A stretch of DNA of 64,000 bases from Chryseobacterium vaccae (GCF_009602705.1 NZ_VSWH01000001.1:3348001-3412000); one strand, 5' to 3'. Positions 35,207 through 43,787 are shown, counted from the first letter of the stretch. Made by a program: numbers and translations. The notes: generated by a model from the letters alone, not told the origin.

Positions 35207-35857
35207 ATGAAAAAATATCTATTAAGTTTTGCTTTTGCTTTTATGAGTTTAACAGCTTTTGCTCAGACCGATTATGAAAAAGTAATGACAGAAAAAATTG
35301 CCAAAATAGAAACATGCAGAACTGCCGAAGATTTTCAGGCTTTAGCCAATGACTTTATAAGAATTAATGCCAAAGAAACCAAAGAATGGCTTCCAGGATA
35401 TTATGCTGCATTTGCTTACATTCAAAAAGGTAGAGTTTTGATGAGAGACGGTAAACTGAAGGAACTTGATAATGCAGCCTTAGAAGCAGAAAAATATCTG
35501 GCTGGAGCTACGGGGGTATTAAGAGGAGATAATGCAGAAACCCACCTTCTTAGAAAAATGGCTTATTCATTAAGAATGATGGTTAATCCACAGCAGCGAT
35601 ATAAAACAGCTGGTGCTATTGCTGAAGCTGAAATGAAAGCCGCAGAAAAGCTGGATCCGGAAAACCCTAGAATTGCCCTGATTAAAGCAGAAGATGTATA
35701 TTTTACTCCAAAACAATACGGAGGAAGCAAAGCTAAAGGGGTAACGATGTTTAAAGAAGCATTGGCAAAGTTTAATGCATATACTCCAAAATCAGCATTA
35801 GATCCGAACTGGGGAAAAGCAGAAGCCGAATATTTTATCAGCCAGCCGGTAAAATAA
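35207..35857 (+). CDS. Secreted helical-repeat protein of unknown function
   Basis: A 216-residue protein with a signal peptide cleaved after A-F-A-Q. The mature part is alpha-helical with TPR-like spacing of Ala/Leu/Tyr and an L-D-P-E-N-P-R-I motif. It resembles secreted tetratricopeptide-like proteins of Bacteroidota that accompany TonB-dependent receptors. The catalytic or ligand role is not visible. It lies 90 bp after the receptor and before the terminator that precedes the kinase gene. Confidence 0.78.
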   Translation: MKKYLLSFAFAFMSLTAFAQTDYEKVMTEKIAKIETCRTAEDFQALANDFIRINAKETKEWLPGYYAAFAYIQKGRVLMRDGKLKELDNAALEAEKYLAGATGVLRGDNAETHLLRKMAYSLRMMVNPQQRYKTAGAIAEAEMKAAEKLDPENPRIALIKAEDVYFTPKQYGGSKAKGVTMFKEALAKFNAYTPKSALDPNWGKAEAEYFISQPVK

Positions 35858-35916
35858 AAAAAGGATGAAAAATTATCTTTAATAAAAGATTCTTTATTCC
35901 TGTCTCAAATAAAATT

Positions 35917-35942
35917 AACCTTCATTCTATGAAGGTTTTTTT
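35917..35942 (+). terminator. Terminator of the receptor/helical-repeat transcription unit
   Basis: A 9-bp stem (AACCTTCAT / ATGAAGGTT) with a 3-nt loop is followed by seven T. It ends 2 bp before the LytTR-type direct repeat of the next promoter. Confidence 0.85.
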
Positions 35943-35943
35943 A

Positions 35944-36015
35944 TACCATTCAGGAAGGGAAATCTACCCTTCAGTGAGAAATAATTTTTAATATCTTTAA
36001 TAGGGACTAATTTTG
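35944..36015 (+). promoter_or_regulatory. LytTR-type direct repeat and -7 element upstream of the histidine kinase operon
   Basis: TACCATTCAGG at 35944-35954 and TACCCTTCAGT at 35965-35975 have a 21-bp period. A perfect -7 element TAATTTTG is at 36008-36015, 43 bp after the start of the second repeat. The ATG of the kinase follows 19 bp later. This is consistent with autoregulation by the LytTR response regulator encoded 3 kb downstream. Confidence 0.75.
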
Positions 36016-36033
36016 GAGTAATAAAAAACCAAC

Positions 36034-37350
36034 ATGAAACGTAAAGATCTAATCATATTATTCTGGGTATCGCTGGGGACAGCCTTGTTCTTCTTTCTGT
36101 TTTTTAATTCTGAAAAGACCTTTTACAACTTTTTCATCACACTGCTCATCTCAGGGATGTATTCTTTTGTGATTGGCATTGGAAACGGGGTGATCAGTGA
36201 TTTTCTGGACAGAAGATTCCCTTGGTCTGAAGCAACCAGAACCAGAGCTGTTTTAAGTATTATTTCTATTATAGTAAGTAATTTTATCCTGGTTTACTTT
36301 TGCAATTACATGAACTTTGTCGTGATTCAAAAGGCCGCAACTCCAGAAGTTTTTTTCTCTAATAAATATGGGTTGACGAACTGGTTCATGATCAATATCG
36401 CTCTTCTGATCTCTGCTTTTCTACATGCGAAAGGCTTTGCAGATGAGCTGAAGAAAACCTCCAAAAAAGAGGTGGTGGAGCAGAAATTGATTGCCAAGTC
36501 GGCCAACGCACAATTTGAAAGTTTAAAGAACCAGCTTGATCCCCATTTTCTTTTCAATTCATTGAATGTTTTGAGTTCTTTAATTGATGAAAACCCACAG
36601 CAGGCCCAGAAGTTTACCTCCTCAATGTCAAAGATATACCGTTATGTACTTGAACAAAAAGATAAAGAGCTGGTAACGGTGGAAGACGAGATAGAATTTG
36701 CGAAAACCTATTGTGAACTTTTAAAAACCAGATTTGAAGACAGTGTTGACTTCACTTTTGAAGTCAACAAAGAGGATTACCGGAAGTATGTAGTACCGCT
36801 TTCACTACAGCTTTTGCTGGAAAACTGTATCAAACATAATTTTGCCACTTCTTCAAGACCTCTGGCTATTAAAATATTTTCTGATCATGACACCTTGTGT
36901 ATAGAAAATAACCTCCAGGTAAGAGAACAGATCAAAGAGAGTTCGGGAATTGGACTTGCCAATATCGTTCAGCGATATTCACTGCTTACCAAAAGAAATG
37001 TATTTATAGAAAAATCCGGGGATTATTTTAAAGTAAAACTTCCGGTATTGGTTACTAAGCCTAATGTAGTCAGTATTCAGCCGGAAGATAAAGATAAAGC
37101 TTATGAAAGAGCCCAAAAACGGGTAAAAGAAATAAAAGGGTTTTATGCCAATCTTATTTCTTACTGTATTGTCATTCCGTTCCTGATTCTTCTAAATCTT
37201 TTAACCAATCCGAAACACATCTGGTTCTACTTTCCGATGCTGGGGTGGGGAATAGGGCTTGCCGCCCACGGAATGAGCGTATTTGCGATAGGAAAGAACT
37301 GGGAAGACAGGAAAATCAGGGAAATTTTAGAAAAACAAAACCAACAATAA
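36034..37350 (+). CDS. LytS/YpdA-type histidine kinase with a C-terminal 2TM domain
   Basis: A 438-residue membrane sensor kinase. Four hydrophobic helices lie in the first 135 residues. The His_kinase domain has N-Q-L-D-P-H-F-L-F-N-S-L-N-V-L with phospho-acceptor His171, a HATPase region (L-L-L-E-N-C-I-K-H-N-F, then S-G-I-G-L-A-N). Residues about 350-435 add a two-helix '2TM' domain ending in N-W-E-D-R-K-I-R-E-I. This tail is almost a copy of the stand-alone 2TM protein at 38617. It should phosphorylate the LytTR regulator at 39277. The stimulus is unknown. Confidence 0.92.
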   Translation: MKRKDLIILFWVSLGTALFFFLFFNSEKTFYNFFITLLISGMYSFVIGIGNGVISDFLDRRFPWSEATRTRAVLSIISIIVSNFILVYFCNYMNFVVIQKAATPEVFFSNKYGLTNWFMINIALLISAFLHAKGFADELKKTSKKEVVEQKLIAKSANAQFESLKNQLDPHFLFNSLNVLSSLIDENPQQAQKFTSSMSKIYRYVLEQKDKELVTVEDEIEFAKTYCELLKTRFEDSVDFTFEVNKEDYRKYVVPLSLQLLLENCIKHNFATSSRPLAIKIFSDHDTLCIENNLQVREQIKESSGIGLANIVQRYSLLTKRNVFIEKSGDYFKVKLPVLVTKPNVVSIQPEDKDKAYERAQKRVKEIKGFYANLISYCIVIPFLILLNLLTNPKHIWFYFPMLGWGIGLAAHGMSVFAIGKNWEDRKIREILEKQNQQ

Positions 37351-37357
37351 ATCTATA

Positions 37358-37657
37358 ATGATTATGGAACATTTAGATACCAGCAGCATCCGCTATAAAG
37401 AAGCAGAGAAAAGAGTAAAAAAGTTGAAAGGTTTTTATATGTCTGTATTTGTTTATCTGGCTGTAAACCTCTTCATTCTGTTCGTAAACTATACAGATCT
37501 TAATCCAGGTGAAAGTATATGGAGAATACAGTATTTTGTTGTTCCCATTGTCTGGGGGATTTTGATCTTACTTTATGGCCTTACCGTTTTCTTTCCCGGA
37601 TTTATGCTGGGGCGCAAATGGGAGGAAAAGAAGATCAAAGAATTAATGAAAAAATAG
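37358..37657 (+). CDS. 2TM-domain small membrane protein
   Basis: A 99-residue protein with the 2TM domain architecture: an N-terminal charged helix (A-E-K-R-V-K-K-L-K-G-F-Y), two hydrophobic helices and a C-terminal W-E-E-K-K-I-K-E-L-M. It starts 8 bp after the kinase stop, so it is cotranscribed with it. It may act as a partner or modulator of the kinase tail, which has the same fold (inference). Confidence 0.85.
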   Translation: MIMEHLDTSSIRYKEAEKRVKKLKGFYMSVFVYLAVNLFILFVNYTDLNPGESIWRIQYFVVPIVWGILILLYGLTVFFPGFMLGRKWEEKKIKELMKK

Positions 37658-37743
37658 AAATACATAAGGGCTAAAAGGAAAAAAAAATCGCTTTTTAGTC
37701 CTTTTACCTTTTCGTGCTTTACCTTCTCAAAAAATAGATCTAT

Positions 37744-38313
37744 ATGAATTCGTTACAAATTATATTTTACGTTTCAATGGCCGCATGGTTTCTCAGTGAA
37801 TTTCTTTACAAGAGAATCCTTAAATCTACAAAAGATGACCAGAAGGATAAAGATAAGTCCAGTCTTAATGTTTTGTGGCTGGCCATTCCTTTTTCTATTG
37901 CTGTTTCAATAGCAGTGTCTAATCTCACCAATTTTTCCATTACCGGCAAAAACTGGATTCTATATCTGGGAGAATCATTTATTCTTATCGGAATTATTTT
38001 ACGGTTTGTGATCATCAGGTCATTAGGAAAGTATTTTACGGTAGATGTTACGATAAAACAGGACCATAAAATCAAAAAAGAAGGATTTTACAAATACCTC
38101 AGACATCCTTCTTATGCTTTTTCTCTGCTGACATCGTTAGGTCTTGGGCTGTATCTGGACAACTGGCTGTCATTGATACTGGCTTTTGTTCCTCCGTTCG
38201 TTGCTTTTGCCTACAGAATTAAAATTGAGGAACAGGCTCTTATCGAACAGTTTGGGAACGAATATATTGAGTACAGGAAAAAAACAAAGAAACTGATTCC
38301 GTTTATCTATTAA
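37744..38313 (+). CDS. Isoprenylcysteine carboxyl methyltransferase-like membrane methyltransferase
   Basis: A 189-residue membrane protein of the ICMT/PEMT-like family. Diagnostic features are four hydrophobic helices, K-E-G-x-Y-x-Y-L-R-H-P-S-Y, and the C-terminal E-E-Q-A-L-I-E-Q-F-G-N-E-Y-I-E-Y-R-K-K-T-K-x-L-I-P. These membrane SAM methyltransferases act on lipids or thiols; the bacterial substrates are mostly unknown. It follows the 2TM gene by 86 bp and is probably in the kinase operon. Confidence 0.85.
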   Translation: MNSLQIIFYVSMAAWFLSEFLYKRILKSTKDDQKDKDKSSLNVLWLAIPFSIAVSIAVSNLTNFSITGKNWILYLGESFILIGIILRFVIIRSLGKYFTVDVTIKQDHKIKKEGFYKYLRHPSYAFSLLTSLGLGLYLDNWLSLILAFVPPFVAFAYRIKIEEQALIEQFGNEYIEYRKKTKKLIPFIY

Positions 38314-38503
38314 AAATCACTTTAGTTCGGGATTATAATTTCAGATTTAAACAGGTTTGTAACAGGGAGCTGGAAGAGGGAAGTTATGAAAATCATCAAT
38401 AATAAATGATACCCTGTTTTCAATCTCTTTTTTTGTATTTTAATTTGACCTTGAATATTTATAACTAAAAGCTACTTCCATCTCGTCTTTGGTATCTTAC
38501 ATT
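38314..38503. other. Spacer before the 2TM/response-regulator operon
   Basis: About 190 bp without a gene or clear hairpin. It precedes the direct-repeat promoter described in the next entry. Confidence 0.4.
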
Positions 38504-38576
38504 TACCATTCAGTCACCATAATTTACCGTTCAGTTATATAAAGTTGAATCAGGCTGGTTTTCCGCCTTACCTTTG
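38504..38576 (+). promoter_or_regulatory. LytTR-type direct repeat and -7 element upstream of the 2TM/response-regulator operon
   Basis: TACCATTCAGT at 38504-38514 and TACCGTTCAGT at 38525-38535, 21-bp period. A perfect -7 element TACCTTTG is at 38569-38576, 44 bp after the start of the second repeat. It would drive the two 2TM genes and the LytTR response regulator. Confidence 0.8.
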
Positions 38577-38616
38577 ATTCAACAAAATAACAAATCAATC
38601 TTTAAAACAGAAAATT

Positions 38617-38913
38617 ATGGAAACAACATCATTCACTAATGAGACACTTGCTTATGAAAAAGCATCTAAAAGAGTAAAAGAACTGAAAGGATTCTACGGA
38701 AATCTTACCTCATACTGCCTGGTTATTCCTTTTTTATTGGCTCTGAATCTTTTAACTGCTCCTAATCACTTATGGTTTTTCTGGCCGGCACTGGGATGGG
38801 GAATCGGAATCGCCGCTCATGCAGTCAACGTTTTCGGAATTGGAAAAGACTGGGAGGAAAAGAAGATCAGACAATTAATGGAAGAAGAAAAAAGAAATAC
38901 CAAAACATTATAA
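38617..38913 (+). CDS. 2TM-domain small membrane protein
   Basis: A 98-residue 2TM protein. It is nearly superimposable on the C-terminal 85 residues of the kinase: K-R-V-K-E-x-K-G-F-Y, S-Y-C, V-I-P-F-L, A-L-N-L-L-T, G-W-G-I-G and F-x-I-G-K-x-W-E are shared. It is the first gene of the operon with the next 2TM protein and the response regulator, and has the LytTR-type promoter. A gene-domain exchange with the kinase is likely (inference). Confidence 0.88.
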   Translation: METTSFTNETLAYEKASKRVKELKGFYGNLTSYCLVIPFLLALNLLTAPNHLWFFWPALGWGIGIAAHAVNVFGIGKDWEEKKIRQLMEEEKRNTKTL

Positions 38914-38944
38914 ACTCAATTTTAATCTAAAAAAACGTACTGCC

Positions 38945-39220
38945 ATGAACTATAATAATGCCTACACAAGAGTAGAAAAACTAAAGAAATTTTATAAAAA
39001 CCTTTTATGGTTTACAATCGTAGCCGGAGTGCTTCTTCTTAGAAAATATATGAAGTATGGAACCCTTGATTTTTCAGTAACAGGAGGCTCTCTGCTGCTT
39101 ACCATTTGGGGAATAGTCCTGACTGTAAAAGCCGTTGACTTATTTATTTTTGATGATCAATGGGAAAGAGGAATCGTGGAAAAACATTTTAAAAACAATA
39201 AAAAATCAATTGATTTTTAG
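38945..39220 (+). CDS. 2TM-like small membrane protein
   Basis: A 91-residue protein with an N-terminal charged helix (A-Y-T-R-V-E-K-L-K-K-F-Y-K-N-L), two hydrophobic helices and a C-terminal W-E-R-G-I-V. It is more divergent than the neighbours but has the same layout. It follows the previous gene by 31 bp and precedes the response regulator by 56 bp. Confidence 0.8.
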   Translation: MNYNNAYTRVEKLKKFYKNLLWFTIVAGVLLLRKYMKYGTLDFSVTGGSLLLTIWGIVLTVKAVDLFIFDDQWERGIVEKHFKNNKKSIDF

Positions 39221-39276
39221 ATTCTCTCTACTTTTTTCTAATTTTATTCCGGATTTTAACCCCAAACTCAATATCT

Positions 39277-40020
39277 ATGATCAAAACTGTCATTATCGAA
39301 GACGAGAAACCTGCTTCAAGGAAATTAGAACGTATGCTGAGTAATTTTCCTGAAATTGAGGTAGTTGCTAAAATTGAATCGGTAGAAGACGGAGTGGCCT
39401 GGTTTTCAGAAAATGAACATCCGCAGCTGATCTTTTCAGATATTGTACTGGGTGACGGACTGTCCTTCGATATCTTTGAAAAAGTACCTACCAAAGGTTT
39501 TATCATCTATACCACAGCTTTTGACCAATACACTCTGAAAGCATTCAAATTGAACAGTATAGATTATCTTTTAAAACCCATTCTGGATGAAGATCTTACA
39601 ACAGCAGTAGAAAAGTTTAAATCATTTATTCCATCAGATAATACAACGGGTTCAGAGGATATTAAACAGCTTATCAGAAAAGAAAAGTCTACCCTTTCCA
39701 GAGTTCTGGTGAAGATAGGTTATAATCTGAAGATCGTACAGACCGACGAAATAAGCTGTTTTTTCAGTGAAAATAAGATCGTATATCTTCAGACAAAAGA
39801 ACGTACTTACCCTTCAGATTTTACATTGGATGAGCTTGAGGATGTCCTTGATGAAAAGAAATTTTTCCGGACAAACAGACAGTTTATCATCAATTCAGAT
39901 CATATTAAAAATATTCACACCTCGCCTTATTATAAAGTAGAACTTGAGTTTCAGCCGCAGGAAGAAATCACGGTCAGCCGTGACCGGGTGAAAGATTTTA
40001 AAGACTGGTTGGTAAGCTAA
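39277..40020 (+). CDS. LytTR-family response regulator
   Basis: A 247-residue DNA-binding response regulator. The receiver domain (1-118) has the acidic pair E8/D9, the phospho-acceptor Asp55 (I-F-S-D-I-V-L-G-D-G) and Lys100 in D-Y-L-L-K-P. The LytTR domain (about 145-245) contains F-x-R-T-N-R-Q-F-I-I-N and V-S-R-D-R-V. LytTR regulators such as E. coli BtsR and YpdB bind two direct repeats spaced 21 bp apart, the same period as the repeats at 32778, 35944 and 38504. The cognate kinase is the LytS-like protein at 36034. Confidence 0.93.
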   Translation: MIKTVIIEDEKPASRKLERMLSNFPEIEVVAKIESVEDGVAWFSENEHPQLIFSDIVLGDGLSFDIFEKVPTKGFIIYTTAFDQYTLKAFKLNSIDYLLKPILDEDLTTAVEKFKSFIPSDNTTGSEDIKQLIRKEKSTLSRVLVKIGYNLKIVQTDEISCFFSENKIVYLQTKERTYPSDFTLDELEDVLDEKKFFRTNRQFIINSDHIKNIHTSPYYKVELEFQPQEEITVSRDRVKDFKDWLVS

Positions 40021-40035
40021 AAAACGAACACATAG

Positions 40036-40932
40036 TTATCTGTAATCTATCCTGTTAGATTCTGTATCTTCAAGTTGTTTTATAATAGATTGGGGAATCT
40101 CATCACTGTCAATCGGAAAACTGACGGAGTCTGAAATAAAAGTCTTTCTGTCAGCTTTCTGAAATATTTCAAAAAGAGCAATAGGCTCTTGATTAAAACT
40201 GATACATGTACTTATAAAATGCAACTCATGGAGCTTATAGTCTGGATTTTTGAGCTTTTCCTTGATATCTTTTATCCTTGAGATAAAATGCCGCTGACGG
40301 ATGAAGGTATTGCTGTTCATGATGATGAATACATAGTCTGAATAGGCGGTAACTTTTCCGAAATATTTGTGATGGTCGCCCCCGCTTCTTTCAATAAAGT
40401 ATTCTCCGGTAGTTTCAGATTTGTAGATTTCCATTGCAGAACGCCAGATGCGCTCTTCTTTTGCCTGTAAAGGGTTTTCCGGAAGATTCCTGTTATAAGA
40501 ATACCAACAGCCCATAAGACGGTCTAAAAGGGCTGTATTCTGACTGACATTATTAAGATCGATTTTAAGGTTATTAAAATTAAAAGCCTCCGTATTGGAA
40601 TTGATGAAGTCAATATAATTTGAATATCCTAAAACCTTGACAATACTGCTCAGTTTAGCTAGGTTCGGCCTGCTTAAATCTGCATTTTCATTGTGTCTGT
40701 ACTTTTTTAGTTTATTAATGATCAGGTGCTCATACAGATAATTCAGACCAAGAAGATCCGGTGCTTTTTTGATTCCCTTCTCTGTTTGACTGGCGGAGAT
40801 CAGTTCATTCAGTTCCTCACTGATATAGGCCCATTCGGTCTTGGTGACATCCTCCCAATGATTTTTCTTTAAGAAATGACGACTTAAAAAATTCATTAGC
40901 TTTTCCAGATGTAAGATATCTTCTTTTTTCAT
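40036..40932 (-). CDS. Hypothetical protein of unknown family
   Basis: A 298-residue cytosolic-looking protein with no signal peptide or membrane segment. The N-terminal 100 residues are helical (L-x-x-L-M-N-F-L-S-R, L-N-E-L-I-S-A). The C-terminal half is mixed alpha/beta with W-R-S-A-M-E-I-Y-K and G-G-D-H-H-K-Y-F-G-K segments. I recognise no family. It opposes the LytTR regulator, overlapping no other gene. Confidence 0.65.
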   Translation of the reverse strand: MKKEDILHLEKLMNFLSRHFLKKNHWEDVTKTEWAYISEELNELISASQTEKGIKKAPDLLGLNYLYEHLIINKLKKYRHNENADLSRPNLAKLSSIVKVLGYSNYIDFINSNTEAFNFNNLKIDLNNVSQNTALLDRLMGCWYSYNRNLPENPLQAKEERIWRSAMEIYKSETTGEYFIERSGGDHHKYFGKVTAYSDYVFIIMNSNTFIRQRHFISRIKDIKEKLKNPDYKLHELHFISTCISFNQEPIALFEIFQKADRKTFISDSVSFPIDSDEIPQSIIKQLEDTESNRIDYR

Positions 40933-41046
40933 GAATTTATTTTATAAGACTAATTTAAGATTTTTACAGAACTAAAAAAGACTATTGAAAGACTTTTATA
41001 TTTCAAAATCAAAAGATATTTGAATAGAAAAATAAAAGTAAAGACA

Positions 41047-41769
41047 ATGGAAACAACAATGCAATTAAAAGACGAATCTCTCTGGAACAGATTACAGGGA
41101 TTTTCATTAGATGCTTCCGATGCCGATTTCCCTTTTTCTAAAAAGCTGGCTAAAGAAGAAAACTGGACTCTGGACTTCACCAAAAAAGCAATAGAGGAGT
41201 ATAAGAAATTCATTTATTTGTGCTGTATTCTGCCTCACGGCGCCTCACCCAGTAAGATTGTAGACAAAGTATGGCATATGCATCTGATTTACACCCAAAA
41301 TTACTGGGAAGAATTTTGCCCTGAAATCCTCAGAAGAAAGCTTCATCATCATCCTTCAAAAGGCGGGCAACAGGAAAAATGCAAACACCAGGACTGGTTT
41401 CTGGATACCCTCAGCCAATACAAAACCATCTTTCAGAAAGAAGCTCCTGAAGACATCTGGCAGGAAAAAACACCCGAAAAGAGCAGGAAAAACTGGTTAA
41501 GGAAACTCAGGATTCTTCCGTTGTTTATGATCCCATTCTTACTGTCATCCTGCCTAGGAGAAATTCTGAGCACTTTAGGAATGATCTTCTTTTCCCTATT
41601 GGGAGTTACTATTTTCGGATCTGTCATTTCATTATTCTCTGGCAGCGATGGAGAAAATCCTAAAGGGAAAGATGATGGAAGTGCCGGAGGTAGTTGTGGA
41701 GGAAGCAGCTGCGGTGGAGGTGGAGGATGCGGCGGGGGTTGTGGGGGGTGCGGCGGATGTGGTGGTTAA
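41047..41769 (+). CDS. GRDP-like protein with a Gly/Cys-rich C-terminal tail
   Basis: A 240-residue protein. The N-terminal half carries the W-H-x-H motif K-V-W-H-M-H-L-I-Y-T-Q-N-Y-W typical of glycine-rich-domain-containing proteins. One or two hydrophobic segments follow (about residues 155-205; the first ends in a lipobox-like S-S-C). The last ~30 residues are almost only Gly, Cys and Ser (G-G-S-C-G-G-S-S-C-G-G type), suggestive of metal binding or disulfide cross-linking. A TTG nine codons upstream is in frame but ATG 41047 is preferred. It is followed 14 bp later by a small membrane protein. Confidence 0.78.
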   Translation: METTMQLKDESLWNRLQGFSLDASDADFPFSKKLAKEENWTLDFTKKAIEEYKKFIYLCCILPHGASPSKIVDKVWHMHLIYTQNYWEEFCPEILRRKLHHHPSKGGQQEKCKHQDWFLDTLSQYKTIFQKEAPEDIWQEKTPEKSRKNWLRKLRILPLFMIPFLLSSCLGEILSTLGMIFFSLLGVTIFGSVISLFSGSDGENPKGKDDGSAGGSCGGSSCGGGGGCGGGCGGCGGCGG

Positions 41770-41783
41770 AAAAATGATAAGCT

Positions 41784-42137
41784 ATGAAAAATATATTCAT
41801 TCATTTAGTTCCGGTAATTACTGGCCTGATATGGCTTTATACGGAAAATCAGACCCTCAATCCGGTAATGGCAAAAGGTCCGGACTTCCTGAAGTTTTAC
41901 CTGATCCTGATACTGGGAACCTATCTCGTCACTTTTTTCTTAAAACGATCGGGAGAAACAACTTTGAAAACTTCACTGTATTTTATCTTTTTTATATTGA
42001 TTCTCGGAATCATCAAACTGGTCAGAGGAATCAGCCTGGGAAAACCGGTTGGCTTTCTGGTAATGATCCTGATCCTGGAATTTATTGTCATAATGGTTGT
42101 TATGTCGTATCATGTCAATCATAAGACTAAGGTCTGA
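41784..42137 (+). CDS. Small polytopic membrane protein of unknown function
   Basis: A 117-residue protein with about four hydrophobic helices and no recognisable motif. It starts 14 bp after the Gly/Cys-rich protein and is probably cotranscribed. I recall this gene pair (GRDP-like plus membrane protein) as common in Chryseobacterium-type genomes, without known function. Confidence 0.7.
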   Translation: MKNIFIHLVPVITGLIWLYTENQTLNPVMAKGPDFLKFYLILILGTYLVTFFLKRSGETTLKTSLYFIFFILILGIIKLVRGISLGKPVGFLVMILILEFIVIMVVMSYHVNHKTKV

Positions 42138-42150
42138 TTATTCAGAATAA

Positions 42151-42187
42151 AATAAAAAAGTAACCCGAAACAGATTGCTTCGGGTTA
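42151..42187. terminator. Terminator between the membrane gene and the small minus-strand gene
   Basis: A 9-bp stem (TAACCCGAA / TTCGGGTTA) with a 9-nt loop. The minus strand is followed by a T-rich run, so it probably ends the minus-strand gene at 42194. Confidence 0.75.
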
Positions 42188-42193
42188 TATGAT

Positions 42194-42403
42194 TTAAGAT
42201 TTCTTCTGATTTTCATGATCCGTTTTAAGACCGTATCTCCTGATCATGGCGGCAGTAATGGCTACCAGCACTGCACACAGAAAAAGCTCTGATTTTTCAG
42301 GGTGGTAAATTTCCTGGTAAATATTGTATCCTAATAAAAGAGATACAAGGAATAGCAAAACACTATTGGCTGCAGCATACTGATGGTTTGAAGTCGTTTT
42401 CAT
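42194..42403 (-). CDS. Small two-helix membrane protein
   Basis: A 69-residue protein with two hydrophobic helices (about residues 12-32 and 39-53) and charged ends. No family is recognised. The gene has its own terminator downstream. It looks genuine because of the helix layout and the terminator, but function is unknown. Confidence 0.6.
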   Translation of the reverse strand: MKTTSNHQYAAANSVLLFLVSLLLGYNIYQEIYHPEKSELFLCAVLVAITAAMIRRYGLKTDHENQKKS

Positions 42404-42483
42404 AATGATATTTTTTATTGTTATTTACTGAGTAAGTATGACAATATAGAATACGTTACAAAAAAAATCAAAAATTTTTCTTT

Positions 42484-43671
42484 TTATGAAATAACTCCGC
42501 TTCCAATCAGCTCTTCCCCAATATACCAGGAAGCAAACTGTCCTTCTGCAATGGCCGACTGCGGCTCATCAAATTCAATATAAAAAGCATCATCAAACTG
42601 ATAAAGAACAGCTTTCTGCAACGGCTGCCTGTATCTGAATCTGGCCATTACCTCCATAGATTCTCCGTTCTGAAGTTTCATGTCTTCCCGTACCCAATGC
42701 AGTTCAGAATTATCAATTTTTAATGCCTTTCTGTACAATCCCGGGAAGCTGTGACCTTCACCTACAAAAAGAATATTGTTTTCCATATCTCTGGAGACGA
42801 TAAAACAGCTTTCCTTATGCCCGCCTATACCTAGGCCTTTACTTTGTCCGATCGTAAAAAACTGGGCACCCTGATGCTTTCCGATTACTTTTCCGTCAGA
42901 TTTTTTATAATGGATTTTCTGGGATAAAAATTCAAGCTCTTCCTGTTTTGAGGAAAATTCAGGAGTTTCACCAGCAAAAAGTGGTGAATCTTTGAAAATT
43001 TCAACAATTTCCCCTTCTTTTGGAACCAATTGCTGCTGTAGAAACTGGGGCAGACTTACCTTTCCAATGAAACACAAGCCCTGAGAATCTTTTTTATCAG
43101 CGGTTACAAGTCCGATTTCCTTTGCAATTTCCCTAACCTGTGGTTTTGTAAGTTCCCCGATAGGAAACAATGCCTTAGAAAGCTGATCCTGGCTCAGCTG
43201 ACATAGGAAATACGATTGATCTTTATTGTTGTCTTTTCCGGCTAAAAGATGAAAAATTTCCTTCCCGTTTTCGTCAAACGTTGAGTTGACTCTGGCATAA
43301 TGTCCGGTCGCGACCTTATCAGCACCAAGAGACATTGCTGTTTTCATAAAAACATCAAATTTTACCTCACGGTTGCATAAAACATCAGGATTTGGGGTTC
43401 TCCCTTTCTCATATTCAGCAAACATATAATCTACAATACGCTCTTTGTAGAGTTCACTCATATCAATAACCTGGAAAGGAATTCCCAATTTCTGAGCTAC
43501 CATAAGCGCATCATTACTGTCTTCAATCCAGGGACATTCATCCTCTAAAGTTACCGACGCATCATTCCAGTTCCTCATGAACAAAGCCACGACTTCATGC
43601 CCTTGCTGTTGTAACAAATATGCTGTAACACTGGAATCTACACCTCCGGAGAGGCCTACTACTATTTTCAT
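42484..43671 (-). CDS. mnmA: tRNA-specific 2-thiouridylase MnmA
   Basis: A 395-residue enzyme that thiolates U34 of tRNA-Lys, -Glu and -Gln at C2. The PP-loop S-G-G-V-D-S-S-V is near the N-terminus (residues 8-15). The first catalytic Cys lies in P-D-V-L-C-N, and the second is in S-Q-G-L-C-F-I-G-K. Its wobble-uridine work is complementary to MnmG in the same window. It has a -7 element TATTTTTG on the minus strand at 43729-43722. Confidence 0.95.
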   Translation of the reverse strand: MKIVVGLSGGVDSSVTAYLLQQQGHEVVALFMRNWNDASVTLEDECPWIEDSNDALMVAQKLGIPFQVIDMSELYKERIVDYMFAEYEKGRTPNPDVLCNREVKFDVFMKTAMSLGADKVATGHYARVNSTFDENGKEIFHLLAGKDNNKDQSYFLCQLSQDQLSKALFPIGELTKPQVREIAKEIGLVTADKKDSQGLCFIGKVSLPQFLQQQLVPKEGEIVEIFKDSPLFAGETPEFSSKQEELEFLSQKIHYKKSDGKVIGKHQGAQFFTIGQSKGLGIGGHKESCFIVSRDMENNILFVGEGHSFPGLYRKALKIDNSELHWVREDMKLQNGESMEVMARFRYRQPLQKAVLYQFDDAFYIEFDEPQSAIAEGQFASWYIGEELIGSGVIS

Positions 43672-43721
43672 TCTATTTCAATTTTACGGAACTCTTAACG
43701 GGAGTCCTTAGTTTGATCCGG

Positions 43722-43729
43722 CAAAAATA
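43722..43729 (-). promoter_or_regulatory. Promoter -7 element of mnmA
   Basis: The minus strand reads TATTTTTG (TAnnTTTG), about 50 bp upstream of the mnmA ATG. Confidence 0.55.
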
Positions 43730-43787
43730 CAATTAAAAATATTCGTAAAAAAACCATAATTTTAAACATTGACAAAAACAATAGTAT

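Noticed and set aside
41648..42124. 158-codon frame spanning the Gly/Cys-rich tail and the membrane gene
   Set aside because: It is a shifted reading of two well-supported genes. The Val/Glu-rich part is the frame-shifted Gly/Cys repeat.
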